From Actinomycetes bacterium (GTDB lineage Bacteria; Actinomycetota; Actinomycetes; Actinomycetales; Microbacteriaceae), in assembly GCA_023450335.1 (NCBI GenBank), contig JAEXHA010000176.1, positions 1 through 13,322 on the forward strand: DNA of 13,322 bases. Direction: 5' to 3'. Under the pieces are notes generated by a model that was not told where the DNA came from, made no database searches, and saw nothing but the letters and a program-made list of their open reading frames with translations. The position numbers and the translations under genes are program-made. Positions 8,266-13,322 of this stretch are shown here, piece after piece (the first letter of the stretch is position 1; each line of letters opens with the position of its first letter).

Positions 8266-8538
8266 TCACTGGTCGTGGTCGGTCGTCAGCAGCTCGGCCA
8301 GACCGTCGACGACCGTCTCGGCGTCGTCGCCGTCGGCGGTGAGGGTCACGTAGTCGCCGTACTCGACGCCCAGGGCGATGACGCCGAGGATGCTCGCCGC
8401 GTTGACCGGCGCTCCGGAGCCCTTGGCCACCGTGATCGGGATCCCGGCATCCTTCACCGCCTGCGCGAATAGCTTCGCCGGGCGGGCGTGCAGGCCGTTG
8501 TGCGACCCCACGCGGATAGTGCGGGTGACCTGTGTCAT
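8266..8538 (-). CDS. ptsH: Phosphocarrier protein HPr
   Basis: HPr is the 90-residue cytoplasmic phosphate shuttle between Enzyme I and the sugar-specific EIIA proteins. The phospho-histidine is His17 in the canonical GLHARPA motif (15-21). The helix-2 segment VNAASILGVIALGV places Ser49 where the regulatory serine of Firmicutes HPr lies. Whether it is phosphorylated here is unknown, since actinobacteria generally lack HPr kinase. An AGAGGA ribosome site lies upstream of the ATG at normal spacing. The gene is 34 bases after the small EIIB and 25 bases before ptsI, in the usual ptsH-ptsI order. Confidence 0.97.
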   Translation of the reverse strand: MTQVTRTIRVGSHNGLHARPAKLFAQAVKDAGIPITVAKGSGAPVNAASILGVIALGVEYGDYVTLTADGDDAETVVDGLAELLTTDHDQ

Positions 8539-8572
8539 CGTGATGTCCTCTCGTGGGGGTGGATGCCGGTGC

Positions 8573-8890
8573 TCATGGAGTGCCGCTTCCGTTCAGCGCC
8601 GCGTCGACCAGATCGAGGGTGCGCGTGCCGTCCAGATCGCCGAACGCGTCGGCGGGCAGGAGGATCACCTGGGCCCCGCGTTCGGCGGCGGCCGCCCGAA
8701 TGCGCTCGAGCGACGTGTGCAGGTGGGGGCCGACCAGCACGACATCGGCGTCGTCGAGATCGATCGGCAGCGACTGCTCTGTGCCGGCGACTGCGCTGAC
8801 CTCACGGCCCCGCGCCTGAGCGGCATGACGCACGCGCTGGGCGACGAAGGTGCTCGACGCACCCGCTCCGCACACCACGAGGATCTTCAT
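8573..8890 (-). CDS. Orphan PTS EIIB subunit, lactose/cellobiose (chitobiose) type
   Basis: This 105-residue protein opens with MKILVVCGAGASSTFVAQRV. A beta strand leads into a P-loop with the phospho-cysteine Cys7, as in lactose/chitobiose-family EIIB. The family segment DADVVLVGPHL (47-57) and an ILLPADAFGDLDG stretch (76-88) agree with that fold. EIIB proteins pass phosphate from EIIA to the sugar held by EIIC, but no EIIA or EIIC of this family is encoded in the window. It is the first gene of the operon. AGGAGGG at 8903-8897 lies six bases before the ATG, the strongest ribosome site in the window. It may serve a transporter encoded elsewhere, or act as a regulatory phosphate acceptor. 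The family call is good; the role is open. Confidence 0.85.
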   Translation of the reverse strand: MKILVVCGAGASSTFVAQRVRHAAQARGREVSAVAGTEQSLPIDLDDADVVLVGPHLHTSLERIRAAAAERGAQVILLPADAFGDLDGTRTLDLVDAALNGSGTP

Positions 8891-8910
8891 CGATTGCCCT
8901 CCTGACGCTC

Positions 8911-8939
8911 ATTCTTGTGAAAATCCTGGGAGTGGACAA
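8911..8939 (-). promoter_or_regulatory. Putative sigma-70-type promoter of the PTS/mannitol operon
   Basis: Read on the minus strand, TTGTCC (8939-8934) and AAGAAT (8916-8911) are separated by exactly 17 bases. Each matches four of six consensus positions. The predicted transcript would start near 8904, right at the AGGAGGG ribosome site of the first gene, giving a leader of only about 14 bases. The position in the divergent region supports the call, but the short leader and partial matches leave doubt. Confidence 0.45.
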
Positions 8940-8949
8940 CCAGTTCCCT

Positions 8950-8965
8950 TTCCGCCGGGGCGGAA
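8950..8965. promoter_or_regulatory. Palindrome in the mtlR-operon divergent region, candidate MtlR or other operator
   Basis: TTCCGCC-GG-GGCGGAA is a perfect 16-base palindrome with seven-base arms. It lies 11 bases upstream of the predicted -35 of the PTS/mannitol operon and 33 bases upstream of the mtlR GTG. Such a placement suits an activator of the operon or a shared site for both promoters. MtlR is the obvious candidate, but its binding sequence cannot be deduced here, and short G/C palindromes arise by chance in such DNA. Confidence 0.4.
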
Positions 8966-8998
8966 GGCCGGCTCGGCGGGCGTGGTTGACTGTGATCC

Positions 8999-10918
8999 GT
9001 GAGCAGAGCCAGGCAGGACCGCGTCGCGGCTCTGCTGATGCGTGACGGCGGTTGGGTGACCGCCGCGGCCCTGGCCGACACGATCGGGGTGACCCCGCGC
9101 AGCATCCGCAGCTATGTCACCGCGCTCAACGCCCGGGTGACGGGCGGCGGCGCGGTCGAGTCGGGCCCGCACGGCTACCGGGCCGGCCCCGACGCGCACG
9201 CCGCATTGCGGGTATCGGAACCCGCCACGCCACGCGACCGACTGCATCGGGTGGTGCGCGCGATGCTGGCGGCGGGCGACGGCATCGACGTGTTCGAAAC
9301 CGCCGAGCAGTTCCATGTGAGTCCCGCGACGCTCGAGGCCGATCTCGGGCGCATCCGCGCGCTGCTGGGCGGCACCGAGCTGGTGCTCGAGCGCGTCGCG
9401 TCGCGGGCGCGTCTGACCGGCACCGAGATGGCGCAGCGACGGCTGCTGAGCCGCCTCGCGCACGACGAGACCGAGGATGCCGCATTCGACCTCGAGGCGC
9501 TGCGGCGAGCGCTGGGCGAGGAATCCGTCGGGGCGGCCGCTTTCGGGCCGTTCAAGACCGAGCTGGTCGCCGGGCTGGGCGAACTCGGCTACTTCGTGAA
9601 CGAGTTCGGTCTGGGCGATGTCATGGTGCACATCGCGATCACCGCCGATCGGGTCGCACGCGGCCACGCCCTGGAGGCCACGGGAGCGGGGGATGCGGCC
9701 GCGGAGCCGTTGGTCGCCATCGGTGCCCTGCTCGACCGGCTCAGCACGCGGCATCTCGGGGTGCAGCTGGGTGAAGGCGACCGGCGGCACCTGGCGGCGC
9801 TCGTGCAGACCCGTGTCATCGCGCCGGGCGTCGCCCACCCGGCATCCCTCATCGGTGAGCGGGTCAGTCCCGAGGTCGCCGAGGCCGTCCGCGACGTGGT
9901 CACCCGGGCGGCCGCGGAGTTCCTCGTCGACATCGATCATGACGACTTCGTGCTGCGGCTCGCGCTGCACGTGCAGAATCTGCGTGAGCGCGCCCGTGCA
10001 CAGGCGTGGTCGCGGAACCCCCTCACCCGGTCGCTGAAGACGACCTACCCGATGATCTTCGAAGTTGCGGTGTTCATCGCCGACGGACTGCGGGGCCTGC
10101 TCGGCATCGCGCTGCTCGACGATGAGATCGCCTACATCGCCATGCATGTCGGCGGACGGCTCGAGCGCAGCCGCCGTGCCGGCGAACTGCTCACGGCCAC
10201 GATCGTGTGCCCGGGGTACTACGAACTGCACGAGCTGCTGCGCTCGAGCGTCGATCGATCGCTCGGCCAGGCCATCAACGTCGTCGAGGTCGAGACGCGT
10301 GTCGACCCCGACTGGTCGGCGTTCGGCACCGACCTGGTGCTGACCACGATCGACGCTCCCGGCGTCGACGACCGCGTGGTGCGCATCCAGCCGTTCCTCA
10401 CCGAGACCGACGTGGAGCGTGTGCAGACGGCGGCGGCCCGCGTGCGTCGGGCGCGACGCCTGGCCCGGCTGCGCGCGGAGCTGGAACGCTACTTCTCGCC
10501 CGACGCGTTCGTGTCGCAGGTCACCGGTTCGGAGGAGGCGGTGATCCGCGAGCTGGGCGCACTGCTGGTGGCGCAGGGCGTCATCGATGACGACTATGTC
10601 GAACGGACTCTCGAGCGCGAGCGGCTGTCATCGACGGCGTTCACCGACGCGCTGGCCGTGCCGCACGCGCTGGGCATGACCGCCGCTCGCACGGCGATCG
10701 CGGTCGGCATCGCCGATCCGTCGATGGCCTGGGGCGAGGGCCGGGTGCAGGTCGTGGCCATGGTGGCGTTCAGCGAGTCCGACCGTGCGGCGTTCCAGAC
10801 CGTGTTCGAGCAACTCGTCGAGGTGTTCAGCGAGCGCGACAGCGTGCAGCGCATCGTGCGCCGCGCCACGACCTTCGCCGCGTTCCTCGACGAACTGGTC
10901 GCCGTCGTCGACGGCTAG
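8999..10918 (+). CDS. mtlR: PRD-containing transcriptional activator of the mannitol operon (MtlR/BglG type)
   Basis: This 639-residue regulator has the complete MtlR layout. There is a winged HTH at about 5-45 (AALADTIGVTPRSIRSYV), a second HTH at about 80-135, PRD1 (about 180-275, His211 and His264) and PRD2 (about 290-392, His324 and His383 in DDEIAYIAMHVGGRLER). A GatB-like EIIB domain follows (about 398-480, Cys404 in TIVCPGYYELH), then a mannitol-type EIIA domain (about 498-637, His556 in DALAVPHAL). In this family EI/HPr- and EII-dependent phosphorylation at these sites links operon activation to mannitol availability. The start is GTG 8999. An in-frame TGA at 8993-8995 excludes anything longer, and no ribosome site is visible, so the message may be leaderless. 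An in-frame ATG at 9038 would remove the first HTH helix. It is divergent from the operon it probably controls. Confidence 0.93.
   Translation: MSRARQDRVAALLMRDGGWVTAAALADTIGVTPRSIRSYVTALNARVTGGGAVESGPHGYRAGPDAHAALRVSEPATPRDRLHRVVRAMLAAGDGIDVFETAEQFHVSPATLEADLGRIRALLGGTELVLERVASRARLTGTEMAQRRLLSRLAHDETEDAAFDLEALRRALGEESVGAAAFGPFKTELVAGLGELGYFVNEFGLGDVMVHIAITADRVARGHALEATGAGDAAAEPLVAIGALLDRLSTRHLGVQLGEGDRRHLAALVQTRVIAPGVAHPASLIGERVSPEVAEAVRDVVTRAAAEFLVDIDHDDFVLRLALHVQNLRERARAQAWSRNPLTRSLKTTYPMIFEVAVFIADGLRGLLGIALLDDEIAYIAMHVGGRLERSRRAGELLTATIVCPGYYELHELLRSSVDRSLGQAINVVEVETRVDPDWSAFGTDLVLTTIDAPGVDDRVVRIQPFLTETDVERVQTAAARVRRARRLARLRAELERYFSPDAFVSQVTGSEEAVIRELGALLVAQGVIDDDYVERTLERERLSSTAFTDALAVPHALGMTAARTAIAVGIADPSMAWGEGRVQVVAMVAFSESDRAAFQTVFEQLVEVFSERDSVQRIVRRATTFAAFLDELVAVVDG
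9002..9036 (+). repeat. Perfect 9-base inverted repeat at the 5' end of mtlR
   Basis: AGCAGAGCC (9002-9010) and GGCTCTGCT (9028-9036) are perfect inverted copies separated by 17 bases. They begin three bases after the GTG start and end one base before an in-frame ATG at 9038. The site could be an operator overlapping the gene start or an RNA hairpin affecting translation. It is also coding sequence for the first HTH, so it may be chance. Confidence 0.4.
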
Positions 10919-10957
10919 CACCGCGGTCGCCTCCGCTTCCCTGAGCCGCCGCCGCAT

Positions 10958-11027
10958 TTCGCCGGGTCGGGGTGCTCCCTTTTCGCCGAGTCGCGGCGCC
11001 CACCTCGCCGAGCCGCCTAAGTGCGTA
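10958..11027. repeat. Three degenerate 22-24 base tandem units
   Basis: Units begin TTCGCCGGGTCGGGGTGC at 10958, TTCGCCGAGTCGCGGCGC at 10982 and CTCGCCGAGCCGCCTAAG at about 11004, at spacings of 24 and 22 bases. The first two are clearly related along most of their length. The third merges into the left arm of the large inverted repeat, so both may have grown from the same unit. Confidence 0.55.
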
Positions 11028-11091
11028 CGAGCCGCCTATGTGCGGACGGTACAAAGCCAGGCGGCTCGTACGAAGGTAGGCGGCTCGCGGA
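11009..11091. repeat. Large inverted-repeat element, copy 1
   Basis: Arms of 28 bases (11009-11036 and 11060-11087) differ at three positions and enclose a 23-base loop; the inner 13 bases, CGTACGAGCCGCC and its complement, pair perfectly. Each arm is itself a direct repeat: CGAGCCGCC occurs twice 19 bases apart on the left, and GGCGGCTCG twice 19 bases apart on the right. The right half (11060-11091) is identical over 32 bases to 13291-13322. It lies between convergent genes. It may act as a strong RNA hairpin, a protein-binding site or a small mobile repeat; the sequence alone does not decide. Confidence 0.8.
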
Positions 11092-11100
11092 AGGATGGGC

Positions 11101-11150
11101 GGGTGCCGGTGCGGGTGCGGAGTGCGGAGTGCGGGGTGCGGCGGTGCGGG
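11101..11150. repeat. Seven-base tandem repeat just past the MFS stop codon
   Basis: The stretch is made of imperfect units on the pattern GNGTGCG, seen as GGGTGCG, GAGTGCG, GAGTGCG, GGGTGCG and variants with one base added or lost. It ends one base before the MFS stop codon. Such low-complexity G-rich arrays are prone to slippage. No function is evident. Confidence 0.6.
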
Positions 11151-11151
11151 G

Positions 11152-12528
11152 TCAGGGGTGGTCGACGGCGGCGTCGGCGGGCGCGGCGTCGGCGGCGGGC
11201 TCGCCGGGATGCGCGGCAGCGGTCTGCGCCGAACGCTCCTGGATCGCGCGGGCCGCGGCGATCGCACGCTGCCCGGCGGGCAGCCAGACGGCCAGGCCCA
11301 CCACGATGAACGTGATGATCCCGGCGCCCACCAGCAGCACCTCGATGGCGACGATGTCGGCGAGCGGGCCGAACACGACCATGCCCAGAGGCATCGCCAG
11401 GGCCATGACGATGCCGACGAATCCGAACACCCGGCCCTGACGCTCGGGCTCCACGCTCTCCTGCAGCAGTGTCATCGACGGCGTTGAGAAGAGCGGCACC
11501 GCCAGACCCACCAGCAGCATGAAGCCGAAGAACACCCAGATGTTCGGCGAGAGTCCCAGGCCGATCGACAGCACGCCGAACAGCAGCGACGACACGATGA
11601 TCAGGCCGATGCGGCTGCGCCGTGCGAAGAGCGTCGCGATGAGGATGCCGCCCAGCATCATGCCCACGCTGAACATCACCTCGAGCACCGCCAGATTGAC
11701 GACATTCTGCGTCTCGCCCGCGTCGAACGAGCGCACCGCCATCAGAGGGGTGAGGTTGGAGGGGGCGACGGTCAGCACGAAGATGATCGCGAACAGCACC
11801 ATGAGCCACCGGACGAACCCGTGCGAGCCGATGTACCTCACGCCTTCGACCAGGTCGGCGAAGTAGCCGGGAGTCTCCTCGCCCGCCTTGCGGACAGCGT
11901 CGACGGCGATGAGCGCCATCAGTCCGATGCCGATGACGGCGGTGACGATGTCGATGAGGAAGATCGGGATGAGTGCGGCCGCCGACCCGGCGTAGTGGGC
12001 GGTGGCCCATGCGAAGATCGCGCCGCCGGCCGCAGGGGCCAGCAGCGCCATCGCCGACTGGATCGAGCCGTTGATGCCGTTGATGCGCAGCAGCTGGGCC
12101 GTGGGCACCAGTTGCGGGATCAGTGCGGACACCGCGGGCATCTGCACGCCCGCACCCGCCGAGCGGATGGCCATCACGGCGAACAGCAGCCACACCTCGG
12201 CGTAGCCGGTCATCATCACCAGTGCCAGGACGAGCGTCGATGCCGCGATCGCGGCATCCGCCCCCATGATGAGGTATTTGCGGTTGTGGCGGTCGGCCCA
12301 TACTCCGCCGAACACCGACACGATCGCCTGCGGCAGGAAGCCGAACACAGCCGCCAACGCCATGATCCACCCCGACTTGTACGTGATGGTGAGGTACCAG
12401 AACACCGCGTACTGGACCAGCGCCGAGCCCAGCAGGCTCACCGTCTGACCGCTGAGGAACAGGACGACGCGGCCGACCCACCGCGTGGAAGGGGTGGAGG
12501 CGTCGGAAGTGGGCACAGCAGCGCTCAT
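11152..12528 (-). CDS. MFS transporter, probable drug or metabolite exporter
   Basis: This 458-residue integral membrane protein has about 12 hydrophobic segments. The cytoplasmic loop after the second membrane segment carries the major facilitator motif A, GGVWADRHNRKYLIM (74-88). VQMPAVSALIPQLVP and the later VPLFSTPSMTLLQE segment, followed by PERQGRVFGFV, resemble the MFS_3 group that includes macrolide (Mef) and enterobactin (EntS) exporters. Export is therefore more likely than uptake, but the substrate is unknown. The C-terminal 40 residues are Ala-rich and hydrophilic. ATG 12528 was chosen because a longer frame from 12630 would overlap the acetyltransferase and adds no membrane sequence. 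Only a weak GAAAG lies upstream. It follows the acetyltransferase by 53 bases. Confidence 0.87.
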   Translation of the reverse strand: MSAAVPTSDASTPSTRWVGRVVLFLSGQTVSLLGSALVQYAVFWYLTITYKSGWIMALAAVFGFLPQAIVSVFGGVWADRHNRKYLIMGADAAIAASTLVLALVMMTGYAEVWLLFAVMAIRSAGAGVQMPAVSALIPQLVPTAQLLRINGINGSIQSAMALLAPAAGGAIFAWATAHYAGSAAALIPIFLIDIVTAVIGIGLMALIAVDAVRKAGEETPGYFADLVEGVRYIGSHGFVRWLMVLFAIIFVLTVAPSNLTPLMAVRSFDAGETQNVVNLAVLEVMFSVGMMLGGILIATLFARRSRIGLIIVSSLLFGVLSIGLGLSPNIWVFFGFMLLVGLAVPLFSTPSMTLLQESVEPERQGRVFGFVGIVMALAMPLGMVVFGPLADIVAIEVLLVGAGIITFIVVGLAVWLPAGQRAIAAARAIQERSAQTAAAHPGEPAADAAPADAAVDHP

Positions 12529-12568
12529 GGCATCGCTTTCAGGGGTAGTGCGTGATGTCGCGAGCAGG

Positions 12569-12585
12569 AGCGTAGCAGACGCTAC
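12569..12585. promoter_or_regulatory. Small inverted repeat at the GNAT stop, upstream of the MFS gene
   Basis: GTAGC-AGAC-GCTAC (12572-12585) overlaps AGCGT-AGCAG-ACGCT (12569-12583), giving two interlocking inverted repeats over the GNAT stop codon and about 40 bases before the MFS start. This looks more like a small repressor site than a terminator, since no T-run follows. No regulator gene is adjacent, so the call is tentative. Confidence 0.28.
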
Positions 12586-13154
12586 CGACGTTCGAGTCGC
12601 GACGTGAGGCCGAGCCGCACGGCCGGCCATTCGTGCGGCAGGATCGAGTACACGACGGTGTCGCGCAACGTGCCGTCCGGGCCGATGCGGTGATTGCGCA
12701 GCACACCGTCCTGCCGGGCACCGAGCCGCTCGATCGCGGCCCGCGATTGGCGGTTGTGCCAGTGGGTGCAGAACTGCACCGCGATCGCATCACACTGCTC
12801 GAACGCATGGGTGAGCAGCAGCAGCTTCGCGGCGGTGTTGACGGCGGTGCGCTGCACGCGCGGGGCGAGCCACGTGTAGCCGATCTCGACGTGCCGGTTG
12901 GGCTGATCGATCGTGCAGAAGGTCGTCATGCCGACCGCGTGGCCGTCGTGGACGACGGCGAACGGGTTCATGCGCCCCGCGTCACGCTCGCTGAGCCGCC
13001 ACGCGATTTCGTCGGGCACCGACGCCGGCACCGATGTGTACCAGGCATACTCCAGGCCGCCGGTGGCGGTGGTGAGGTCGTCGGCATGCGACACGTCGAG
13101 CGGCTCCAGTCGCACGTGGGCGTTCTCGAGTACGACGGGTTCAGTCAGGAGCAC
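12582..13154 (-). CDS. GNAT-family N-acetyltransferase, RimJ/RimL-like
   Basis: This 190-residue cytoplasmic enzyme of the Gcn5-related family transfers acetyl from acetyl-CoA to an amine. The sequence shows NAHVRLEPLDVSHADDL near the N-terminus, the beta-strand HVEIGYTWLAPRVQRTAVN (88-106) that leads into the acetyl-CoA loop, then NTAAKLLLLTHAFE and the family ending NRQSRAAIERLGARQDGVLR (134-153). Similar proteins acetylate protein N-termini, amino acids or antibiotics, so the substrate is open. GTG 13154 was chosen as start: TACGAT lies six bases upstream, fitting a leaderless transcript. A longer frame from 13229 would translate the adjacent 16-base tandem repeat into Gly/Arg/Trp-rich sequence unlike the family. 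It precedes the MFS gene, and a shared resistance or detoxification role is possible but not shown. Confidence 0.85.
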   Translation of the reverse strand: MLLTEPVVLENAHVRLEPLDVSHADDLTTATGGLEYAWYTSVPASVPDEIAWRLSERDAGRMNPFAVVHDGHAVGMTTFCTIDQPNRHVEIGYTWLAPRVQRTAVNTAAKLLLLTHAFEQCDAIAVQFCTHWHNRQSRAAIERLGARQDGVLRNHRIGPDGTLRDTVVYSILPHEWPAVRLGLTSRLERR

Positions 13155-13166
13155 CCTCAGATCGTA
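13155..13166 (-). promoter_or_regulatory. Putative -10 element (TACGAT) for a leaderless GNAT transcript
   Basis: TACGAT (13166-13161 on the minus strand) fits the actinobacterial -10 pattern TANNNT. It is followed by exactly six bases and then the GTG, so the first base of GTG would be the transcript start. No good ribosome site competes with this, since the only AGG touches the start codon. No -35 match is visible in the adjacent C-rich repeat, which is common for such promoters. Confidence 0.5.
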
Positions 13167-13170
13167 GCGC

Positions 13171-13238
13171 CGCCCACCTACCCACCCGCGCGCCCACCCA
13201 CCCGTGCGCCCACCCACCCGTGCGCCCACCCACCCGCC
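13171..13238. repeat. 16-base C-rich tandem repeat upstream of the GNAT gene
   Basis: A 20-base first unit (13171-13190) is followed by three units of 16 bases, CGCCCACCCACCCGTG, at 13191-13206, 13207-13222 and 13223-13238. Two are identical and the last differs at its final two bases. The array starts five bases beyond the predicted GNAT -10 element, in the place of a -35 region, and ends against the second large inverted repeat. Its copy number could vary between strains. Confidence 0.75.
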
Positions 13239-13322
13239 GCGGGCCGCCCAGATCCGTACGAGCCGCCCACCTATGGACGGTACGAAACTGGGCGGCTCGT
13301 ACGAAGGTAGGCGGCTCGCGGA
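13237..13322. repeat. Large inverted-repeat element, copy 2, reaching the window edge
   Basis: Arms of 32 bases (13237-13268 and 13290-13321) differ at five positions and enclose a 21-base loop; the inner 14 bases, CGTACGAGCCGCCC and its complement, pair perfectly. The loop shares GGACGGTAC and a following AA with copy 1. The last 32 bases of the window are identical to 11060-11091. Both copies have the same orientation and flank the MFS-GNAT pair. The right boundary may lie beyond the window. Confidence 0.78.

Larger units (their letters stand above)
10919..11151. other. Convergent intergenic region between mtlR and the MFS gene, repeat-rich
   Basis: No protein-coding gene is supported in these 233 bases. 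Most of it is repeats: three degenerate units (10958-11027), a large inverted repeat (11009-11091) and a seven-base tandem array (11101-11150). Since the flanking genes converge, the large hairpin could stop transcription from both sides, although it lacks the T-run of an intrinsic terminator. Confidence 0.6.

Noticed and set aside
8909..10231. Minus-strand open frame of 440 codons opposite mtlR
   Set aside because: It has no recognisable domain and a His/Arg/Gln/Pro-rich translation, and it lies opposite a complete multi-domain regulator.
10901..10915. GCCGTC-GTC-GACGGC hairpin at the end of mtlR as an intrinsic terminator
   Set aside because: The stem is only six bases, lies inside the coding sequence and is not followed by a T-run.
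10957..11150. CRISPR array
   Set aside because: The repeats are degenerate and of different sizes, and the would-be spacers are not unique sequences of constant length. No cas gene is present.
13155..13229. N-terminal extension of the GNAT protein by 25 residues
   Set aside because: It would translate the 16-base tandem repeat into Gly/Arg/Trp-rich sequence. GTG 13154 gives a normal family N-terminus and fits a leaderless promoter.
11009..13322. Composite transposon or insertion sequence
   Set aside because: No transposase or recombinase is encoded between the copies, and target-site duplications cannot be checked because copy 2 runs into the window edge. It is kept as a repeat observation only.

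Overview
The window is high-GC DNA (estimated by eye at about 70%) with tightly packed genes, strong G/C preference at third codon positions, GAAGGAG-type ribosome sites and at least one gene that looks leaderless. This fits an actinobacterium. The gene content and order resemble Microbacterium or a relative in Microbacteriaceae, but that placement is inference from general knowledge.

Layout, left to right. Positions 1-2379 (minus strand) hold an FAD-dependent flavin monooxygenase followed after 29 bases by a bile acid:sodium symporter-family membrane protein that runs off the left edge. Positions 2503-8890 (minus strand) hold a seven-gene run read from right to left: an orphan lactose/cellobiose-type PTS EIIB, HPr (ptsH), Enzyme I (ptsI), mannitol EIICB (mtlA), mannitol EIIA (mtlF), mannitol-1-phosphate 5-dehydrogenase (mtlD) and a membrane-anchored alpha/beta hydrolase. 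Most spacings are 7-34 bases, mtlF/mtlD overlap by ATGA, and the only long internal gap (103 bases) is between mtlA and mtlF. Divergent from this operon, on the plus strand at 8999-10918, lies a complete MtlR/BglG-type regulator (two HTH segments, two PRDs, EIIB-like and EIIA-like domains). The 108-base divergent region holds a recognisable promoter for the operon and a 16-base palindrome. Positions 11152-13154 (minus strand) carry a GNAT acetyltransferase followed by an MFS exporter-like protein.

The PTS genes form a whole pathway: EI takes phosphate from PEP and passes it to HPr, then EIIA (MtlF), then EIIB and EIIC (MtlA), which imports mannitol as mannitol-1-phosphate. MtlD oxidises this to fructose-6-phosphate. 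MtlR probably senses PTS phosphorylation and switches the operon on. The unusual points are that the general PTS proteins sit inside the mannitol operon and that an EIIB without partner subunits opens it.

The least explained part is intergenic. An imperfect inverted repeat with arms of about 30 bases and a 21-23 base loop, built on CGAGCCGCC with 19-base periodicity, occurs twice in the same orientation (11009-11091 and 13237-13322), flanking the MFS-GNAT pair. Each copy lies next to short tandem repeats (7-base units at 11101-11150, 16-base units at 13171-13238), and a series of degenerate 22-24 base repeats precedes the first copy. No transposase, tRNA, rRNA, CRISPR or origin was seen.
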